From Mercurialis annua (lineage: Eukaryota > Streptophyta > Magnoliopsida > Malpighiales > Euphorbiaceae), in assembly GCF_937616625.2 (NCBI RefSeq), contig NC_065574.1:54402052-54466051 (forward strand): a stretch of DNA of 64,000 nucleotides, given 5' to 3'. The position numbers and the translations under genes were made by a program. This document shows, one piece after another, positions 56,373 to 64,000 of the stretch (its first letter is position 1; each line of letters begins with the position of its first letter). The notes beneath the pieces were generated by a model. That model was not told where the DNA came from. It was given only the letters and a program-made list of their open reading frames with translations, and did no database searches.

Positions 56373-59300
56373 TCATAACGTATCATTAACAGATGTTGAT
56401 GAAGATACTGTCATGGAGAATGAAGTTGAAACCTGGCTATCCATCTGTCCGTTTCGGTCCCTCTTCGACTGTGAACTCGCGTATGAGTCCGGATTGATTT
56501 CGTATAAATCTTGTTCAGAAGCAGACAAAGAGTACTCACGTGAGGATCTGATCGATGATGTTGTGTTATGATTCTGACTTCCTTTTGAATTCTGACTTCT
56601 TATTTCGTTATGATGCTCTCTTATGCCTTTAAACCTCAAATCTTCCTTATAACTACTTGCTTCAGGTACCACATCTGGTATAGTAATAGTGCCTTCTAGC
56701 ATACTCACCACTTCCGACATGATTGGTCGTAGTGAAGGCGAACCATTCGTGCACAACAGAGCTACTTTAATCATTCTTTCTGCTTCTTTCTTATTGAATT
56801 CTGATCCGAGCCTCTCGTCCACTAGCTCCTTCAGGTTCTTGTTTTGCTGCAAGTGGCAGGCCTGGAACAATTGAAAAGTTGATTGTATTCAAAATGTATG
56901 ATCGTTCGAGTCTTTTTAGTTAATTCCAATTAATAAAACTGAAAAGAAATTAGACGTTCATGGATTACCCAATCTAGAAGGCAAGCGAAATTGTTCTCAG
57001 GACCGTGACTCATATTGTGCTTCCCGCTAGCAATCTCCAGTGCCAAAATTCCAAAACTGTAAACATCTGCCTTGTATGTCAAGTAACCCCATAATGCGTA
57101 TTCTGGTGCCATATACCCTCTGCATGACAAATGAAATTAGACTTTGAAAACTTGTTAGCTTGCCCTACAAAAAATTGAAGAAAGCGACATACATGGTTCC
57201 TGCAACCCTAGTGCTGATATGAGTTTTTTCCTCTGAATCGAGTTTAGCCAGCCCGAAATCGGATATCTTAGGATTCAGATGCTTATCCAGGAGAACATTT
57301 GTAGCTTTGATGTCTCTGTGAACTATTTTGAGTAAAGATTCTTCATGCAGAAATGCTAAACCTCTAGCTATCCCAACACAGATCTTCTGTCTTGTTTGCC
57401 AGTTTAAGTACAGTTGGTCTTGTTCTGGTCCTAAAACCGGTCATCAAATCGAAATGATTATAAAATTCAGACCAAAACATAATAAAAGTTCACTAAATTG
57501 ACTAAAATTAATTGAGTTTTAAACGTGGCAGGAGATTTGATTAGTTACCAATCAAAGCGCGAGCAAGGCTGTTATTCTCCATGTATTCATAGACTAACAA
57601 AAGCTGATTTCCCTCAATACAGCAACCATGAAGTTTGACAAGATTTGGGTGCTGAATACACGAAATCATGCCTATCTCATTCAAAAATTCTCGATTTCCC
57701 TGACTTGACTTAGCTGACAACTGCTTCACAGCAATTACTGTATTATCTGCTAATATACCCTGCATTTCAGCAATGAAAATATATTCTTTGATTAGATATT
57801 CGTACTGGTGGCATAATTGTTGTTTTAAAAACCGAATCAGTGGCTAAACCGGAAGGGCTACAGGTTTAGGTTCAACCGACTGTACCAACCTGTCTTTGAA
57901 AAACCACTTTTTTTTTATTAATAGTTAACCAGGGAAAACCCCAGTCTAGCTAGAATTTTTGTTTTTAACCTTCTTAAGACCGGACCGGACCAGCCACTGA
58001 TTCCTGATTGAACCAGTTCGATGGGTCCATCTGGTTTTTAAATCACTGGGGCTAATAAAAGTAACTTAGAGCAAGAATACCTTGTAAACCGGTCCAAATC
58101 CACCTTCACCCAGTTTATTTTCAGGAGCAAAATTTTTAGTTGCAGCTTTGATTTGCTTCAGGGTAAAAGAAATTGTTTGGATTTCTAGTCCTTCAAACTC
58201 TGTCAAGAATTGGCAAAAAAAGAATACTGTCAAGAAACAAAATATTTGTCTTCATTTCTATTTCAAAAAAGTCTCCACAGGTGCCAAACATATCATCCCT
58301 AGGATTTATTAATCAAAGACAGTCCATACCTTTCTGTCTTTCATTCTTTTCTCGTACACGGCGTCTCCACAGGATGAAACCCAATGCTAAGAGAATGAGA
58401 AATGATCCTACGACTCCACCAACAATTGCTGCAATTTTCGAATTTCCTCCTTCTGAAGGAGGTTTAAACTCTGCTCAAAAGAACCAAACAAGAAATCATG
58501 CTGTCAGGTTCCAAAGGAAAATGAAAAAAATATCCAGTTCTATTTACTTAATGATATCTACATGTAAACTTGAAATCCTAATTCATTGTCAATGAATATG
58601 CTAATTCTGAAAAATACACACAGAGAAAAACTCAATTTTTCCAACTTGTACTAGTTCAGCAAACATACAACACTACCACTCACTATTATCAACAACATCA
58701 GCTACATTAACACTAATAAATGTTGATGAAAGTAAGTATGAATGATCAAAATAGTAAGATAGATTGCTTACGAGGATCTACAGAAATAGCTGATACAAGG
58801 GGGCCATAGACTCCGCTGAGAGGGATTCTTGTAGTCCCTTTTCCAGCCCAAGCAAAGCGGATCTCCAAGGTGTTATCTGTCACAGTTGCGTTATAAACTT
58901 TTGTGATTTGCCTACCAATACCTTTAGCTTCATCTGCTATGTTAAAATCCTTCTCCATTTCATCATTCTGTACCATCAGCATTGCACTTTTCAGAAGTTG
59001 ATAAAACAAACAATAACTTACTTGCACCCAAGGAAACAACCTTATTCTTTAAGAGAATGAAATCAAAATGCTGAAAATACATGCATTTCTGTGTATATAG
59101 GCATTCCATTACCAGCATAATGGAAAAGTAGAATCTATGCAGCACTGAAACCTAAATGCTGAAACATACAACGTCTCAAATGAGACGTTTTAACAAATAA
59201 AAAATAAATATAGCGTATTGGAGTTTCAGAGTCATTCCTTAAAAAGAGAAATGAATACATAGGACTTAAGAAGTTTCGATCTAATGTTGTTAACTGCACA

Positions 59301-62300
59301 TTTACCTGAATATAAATATCAAATATGCGTCTCCCAAGGCTGTCATATGTACTGTTATTTGTAAACTGGATCTCCGCAAAGTGTAGGCTCACAGTGTAAT
59401 TACCATTAATTAAACAGCGATGATAATAAGTAAGTGAAAGAGGAGCAATGCGTGCTGTACGGTATAATTCATTAATGTTTTGTGATGATGGTGATTGAGC
59501 AATATAAGCTTCATTTTGAAAATTGTTGTCATCCATGAAATCTCCAGTGCTGCTAAGACCCCAGCCATCATTACTTGAATAAAAATTTGAGGCACCATTG
59601 CCAACATTTGCATCTCCAACATAGATCTTGTTATTTACTTCCAAGTTTTCTCCGCCACAATTAATGTACAGCGCGTACCGAACTGCCAAGATCATCGAAT
59701 TAAAATTGAAAAATAAAACAAGTAATTTATCATTGCTAAAGCCTAATTTCTGACCAGACAAAATTTACATGCAATTTACTCACGTCGGTCACAGCTGAAA
59801 CTATTTTCACATGCTCCTCCTCTAGTTTATCAAAGCAGAAAAAAAATTAGTATAGTTATTGGCTTCTGATAGGCAAACGAAATCTTAAGTTCCCAATGTT
59901 TCTAACTTAAAAAGGAGAGGAAAGAAACTAACATGTCGTTTCCCACAGAAGAGCTTCGGAACAAGTTAAGACGTATATCCCTGTCGAAATAAGGAAATAA
60001 AAGCTTTATTAAACTTGGACGCTCCATAACGTTCAAGAACAAAAAAACATAAATCAGATACGTTTTTTTAAATTAAATGAATGGAATGATACTGACGTTC
60101 GTTGACAAGCAGATGGATCTTGCCTCCTTGAGAAGTTGTTGTAAGAAAGATCTCTGATTACAGGAAAAAAATAACAGAATTGACTCGTCAATAATGGTTC
60201 TGGTGAGAAAAATGGTAGTATATCCAGATGTAAGAGATAAGGCCAATACATATTTAGTCCTGATGAGAAAAATGGTATTGTTCCACTGAGAAGATTACCA
60301 GTCAAGAAGCTGATCAAGAGAGCGTCAAAGAATTAGTATCTTGCATGTACAAAATTGTAAATCTAATTAAATGATTTTGGTGTCATTACTTACACAAAAA
60401 CCAATCTGTTTGTCTCTGTAGTTATGGCAGTGGGAAGTACCCCTTGTAATTTGTTAAAAGTGAGATCCCTGTCCAGAGTAATAAAGACGATAAACACACG
60501 GCCTATTGCTTCAATAAACATATTTCACAGAGATTCACTCTCTCAGTTTCTTTAAGAAAATAAAATAGGTCTCATCCGATGCACTCACACAATTCGCAGT
60601 CCTCCGATTCTCCATATGTATGAAGGGATTTCTCCTGATATATTGCAGCTCCTCAGAAACCTGAAACTCCCACAATGGCATATTGGATATAACGGCAAGA
60701 TGAAAAAATGAAACTTATGAATTCATCAACACTCGAAAGACTAATCAGCAGTGGACTTACAAACGTGTGAGGATTGTTAAGTTTCTCAGATCAGGAAAAG
60801 CCTCATTTGTTACATTTATGTTGCTAATCCTCCTATACATAAAAAACAATTATTTTAATTTCCATAACAAATAAATTATAAACGAAGTTCATTGAGAAGT
60901 TCCTGCAATAACAGTCATACTGGATAATGTTCAATCAAGCATAGTGAAGAAGTTTTTACTCACAGGTCAGTTAATTTTTCCAAAACAGATATGGATGCCG
61001 GAATGGGTCCTTTCAGTCCACTAGCTTGCATTTCTCTGCATTGTGTTGGTTAATCAGAATTAATCAACATAGCTCAAGAGGCATACTATAAAATCCAGAA
61101 AATAATCTTTTGCGAAAATGAAAATATTACAATCTGCCCAGTTGCCTCCAGTTCTGTATAAAATCCGGAATGCTGCCATTGAAATTGTTGTCATTTATGC
61201 GACTGCATTATGCAACAAAGAGTATTAATAAGTTATTTGTCAGTCAAATTTTCTGCACAAATTAGTCATAATTTCATTTTGGAAGGCTTACAAATCAGTC
61301 AGGTTTTTCAGTTCAGCAAGTTCCATTGGTAGACTTCCACTAAATTTATTGCAAGATAGCTTCCTGCAAAAGCAAATTAATTCGCTCTTTCAATACAACT
61401 CAAGAGACGGAGGACAACTTAAAGAGGAAAACCAAAATCGGCATGAAATTCCATGGATGTTCTTACAGAATTTTCAAGTTCACCAACTGTCCAAGCTCCT
61501 GAGGGATAGTTCCAGAAAATTGGTTTAATTCAAGGTCCCTGACAAGATATTAAAGCTACTGAGATTAAGAGTGGAGAATATAATCCTAACATTATACAGA
61601 TTCATATCCATATATCAATCCCCATGCACTGAAAATGTAGAACTTACAGCTGCGTTAAATTACTAAAGTTCTCCAGATAGCTCGGCAAATTCCCTGATAG
61701 CCTGTTTGCCAGAAGACCTCTGCAACAATGGTTCTTTGTCAGCTCAATAATATGCAATATATAATCCTGAAAATGATGAAAAATAAGGAGTGGCAATTTA
61801 CATGAAATTTAGTGGCAATGAAGCCCATTCGCGTGGTATAGAACCGGTGAGGAGGTTGTAAGAAAAATCACTGCAAGCCAACAAATGATGAGTTTAAAAG
61901 ACTGCCATAAATGTATATAAATATGTTACATCAAATCGCGTTTTAAGATAAATATATTTGAAAGTATGTGTATTCATATCATCTGTATTTATAGATAATC
62001 CTTACATGTTATTAAGAAAAGGAAGTTGGATCATTTCAGGTGGAAGCTCTCCCGCAAGGCTATAACGCTTGATTTTCCTGGAAATCCATACCAAATTTGA
62101 ATATTATATTTATCATAAAGGCAAAACCAACATTTTGAAGCTATCCAGCAACTAGATATGCTAGACATAGCACTTCTAGGTGTCTTGATGACGATATTGT
62201 TCGTGATGAACGAGAAAAATACAGAGAGAGAAACATACAATGATACAATATGGCAGGTGTTGTTGGGAAAGTCACAATTGCAGGAAATGTTCCTCTCAGG

Positions 62301-62645
62301 ATCCATTGGTTTAGCTGGTATGATCTGCAGATTGTTTTCACAAGCATCTCTGCTGAAATTCCAGCCAGAAGCTCCCATTTTTCTGGTAATTAAATTTAGA
62401 GCATCCACTAGATGACACAAAATAAACAAATAAAAGTACGTAAGACTTCATAATCTAATTAGCAATCTACCAGCATTCAAATTCTTTTCATGTCTGAAAT
62501 CAGACCAACTCTTGAAAAACTTCTAAAACTCAGCACATTCTACCATACCTTCATCCTGAGGCAGTAAAGCAGAAACAAATCCGCCCGTCGCCAAGCAACT
62601 CAAAGCTAGAACTAATACAAGAAATGCATATTTGAAGAACATCAT
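56373..62645 (-). CDS. LRR-malectin receptor-like serine/threonine kinase (LRR-RLK VIII-2), 1036 aa, 24 exons
   Basis: Paralogue of the gene at 17680-25096, with the same exon plan. Exons: 62549-62645, 62239-62407, 62006-62077, 61802-61870, 61648-61719, 61467-61538, 61292-61363, 61131-61202, 60964-61035, 60761-60832, 60589-60660, 60394-60468, 60250-60309, 60097-60153, 59933-59980, 59784-59821, 59306-59682, 58772-58967, 58330-58470, 58081-58199, 57549-57759, 57193-57430, 56969-57119, 56373-56861. Total 3111 bases, one frame. Order: signal peptide ([17 protein letters not shown]), 12 LRRs, malectin (about 397-587), membrane helix (about 600-622), kinase with [10 protein letters not shown], Lys686, HRD Asp784, DFG Asp802, and a Ser/Thr-rich tail. 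All catalytic residues are present, so an active RD kinase is expected. LRR introns are all phase 2. The first of two tandem ATG codons is taken as the start. Arabidopsis At1g53430/At1g07650-like proteins have similar length. Confidence 0.9.
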
Positions 62646-63100
62646 CTTGACTTGAAATTAATCAACAGAAACCGAAATTTTCTTGCCTGCTCGATTCTTC
62701 TACCAAGCAAAACTATTCACTAAAGGAAAAATTCATAACTAAAAATTGCAAAGAACAATGAAATGCCTAGTGAGAACGTGTATAATTGTAATGTAGATAG
62801 TTGACCAATTATCTGCATTTAATTAGATTGATAATATCCTAATCGACGGCTAAGTAAACATGACCAATAATTCATTACTATATGGTTGATATAATCGATT
62901 TACATATATTATATTCATTTATGCAACTTTTTATATTACACAAGTTGTTGGATGCATGGAGAGTGATAAATATATGTACTCTCTCTAAATTTGTCTAACT
63001 GGGTGGGTCCTTGTGTTTGTTCAATGACAAAACTCTTTAATTTAGCTTGGAAAAGTCTGTCATGCATGTGAAATCAGACACAACTATGAATTTCCACAAA
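62646..63100 (-). promoter_or_regulatory. Upstream region of the receptor kinase at 56373-62645, present in duplicate
   Basis: This stretch should contain the promoter. Much of it is kept in a second copy split between 40780-40940 and 55555-55685. Blocks kept in both include gcatttaatt(a/g), tatcctaa, cggctaagta/tggctaagta, catgaccaataatt and gggtgggtccttgtg. No sure TATA box was chosen. Confidence 0.5.
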
Positions 63101-64000
63101 CCGAACCAAACCAACAAACTCCATTCGGTTTAATTATGTTGGAAAATTAATTTTTTGATTCGGTTTAAAATCCAGTTTAGTTTCAGTACAAATCAAACAA
63201 AATAATAGAACAGAACCGAACCAGACCAAACCAAAAGAATCAGACCGGAATAAACTCAGTTTGATTCAGTTTAAATTTTGGTTCAGTTTGATTCGATTCG
63301 AACAGAATGCACATTAGACATAAAGCAGATAGCTATTATTGGACTTTAAGACAAATGTAGTTGACCTTAATAGTATCAAAATATTATAAAAATGCCTAAA
63401 GAGTCATCTACAGTTTTGAGGAGAAATTTTAAAATGGAATTTGATAACATTATATGTTTATTTAATTTTTATGTTGCTGTCTACCAATATTTTTGCTAAT
63501 GTTTAAAATATTTTATAATCTGAAATGAAATCAGCATGAAAGTTCTACTCTTGGCCATATTGCTAAAATTCTAGCCCAATAAATTTGACCTAAAATTATT
63601 AAAAAGTAGAAATAATTCAGCTTCAAAGACAATAAAAAATACCATCTATTTATTTTCTTTCAGCAAAATGAACTTATCTATCTATACTTTTCGTATTTTC
63701 ACCAAATATACCATGATTTTTAAGTTTTGTCAAGTTTAATCCATCATCTTTTCGATTTATGCCAAATACATGTACAAAATTTTCCTACGAGGCCTACAAA
63801 AATTCGCGGTACATCAGCTTCAAATGAGTCGTGGATATATTTGACAAAAAATTTAAAAATAATAAATCAGACTAACAAAATTTAATGATCGTAATATATT
63901 TAGTAAAAACGTTAAAATTGTGGGTACGTAAATTCATTTTGTCTTTTCTTTCAAATAAATTAAGAAACAACAAAAATATCAATAACATAATCCACATCTT
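63101..64000. other. Repeat relic rich in GGTTTGG/CCAAACC, then AT-rich sequence without a gene
   Basis: About 63100-63310 has accgaaccaaacc and tttggttcagtttgattcg tracts in inverted arrangement, like the relic at 55.7 kb. From 63310 to the end I see no coding pattern or definable element. Confidence 0.4.

Noticed and set aside
58173..58595. 140-residue plus-strand frame
   Set aside because: It lies across the membrane and kinase exons of the minus-strand receptor kinase and is a shadow.

Overview
The window is AT-rich nuclear DNA from a dicotyledonous plant. The evidence is spliced genes with many short GT-AG introns, receptor-kinase genes of the plant LRR-malectin type (LRR-RLK subfamily VIII-2), a Ty3/gypsy Tat-lineage retrotransposon, Helitrons, Mutator-like (MULE), hAT-like and Stowaway-like elements, and a plant mobile domain (PMD) gene. 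I cannot name the species. The region looks like a small receptor-kinase cluster that has been expanded and broken up by mobile DNA.

Receptor-kinase cluster. Two genes can be spliced by eye into uninterrupted 24-exon reading frames, both on the minus strand: 17680-25096 (1003 aa) and 56373-62645 (1036 aa). Each has a signal peptide, 12 leucine-rich repeats carried one per exon, a malectin domain, one membrane segment and an RD-type kinase with the key residues present. Three further copies are broken. One at 1-4654 (minus) has an internal inversion and duplications, one at 12140-13462 (plus) has a stop and a frameshift, and one at 40139-40770 is a 5' fragment.

Mobile elements, left to right: a group of MULE-derived miniature elements at 6.3-9.1 kb with perfect 9-bp target duplications, one nested in the terminal repeat of a relative and carrying a large palindrome array; further miniature elements at 10.2 and 11.8 kb; a CACTA transposase scrap; a LINE 3' end with a 21-bp target duplication; a Helitron at 25.8-28.0 kb; a 4.8-kb MULE at 28.06-32.82 kb; a solo LTR inside a hAT-like element at 33.8-36.1 kb; and a run of four head-to-tail Helitrons at 41.0-55.5 kb. 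The Helitron run is itself interrupted by a young gypsy element (43.3-51.2 kb) and a 1.85-kb MULE-type element (53.3-55.1 kb).

Most notable system. The 4.8-kb MULE carries an apparently intact six-exon PMD gene (618 aa, minus) facing a two-exon Mutator transposase gene (plus) that stops just where the catalytic domain begins. Each gene starts next to a terminal inverted repeat, and each has a long GC-rich array of alternating palindromes in its first intron. A third array of similar design sits in the miniature element at 7.6-8.7 kb. The Helitron run lies inside a duplicated receptor-kinase promoter and splits it into two pieces about 14.5 kb apart.

Also present are two unusual tRNA-Lys-like genes (minus strand, 14.75 and 17.08 kb) and one single-exon gene of unknown family at 38734-39462 with a good TATA box. 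Stretches not listed are AT-rich sequence in which I see no gene.
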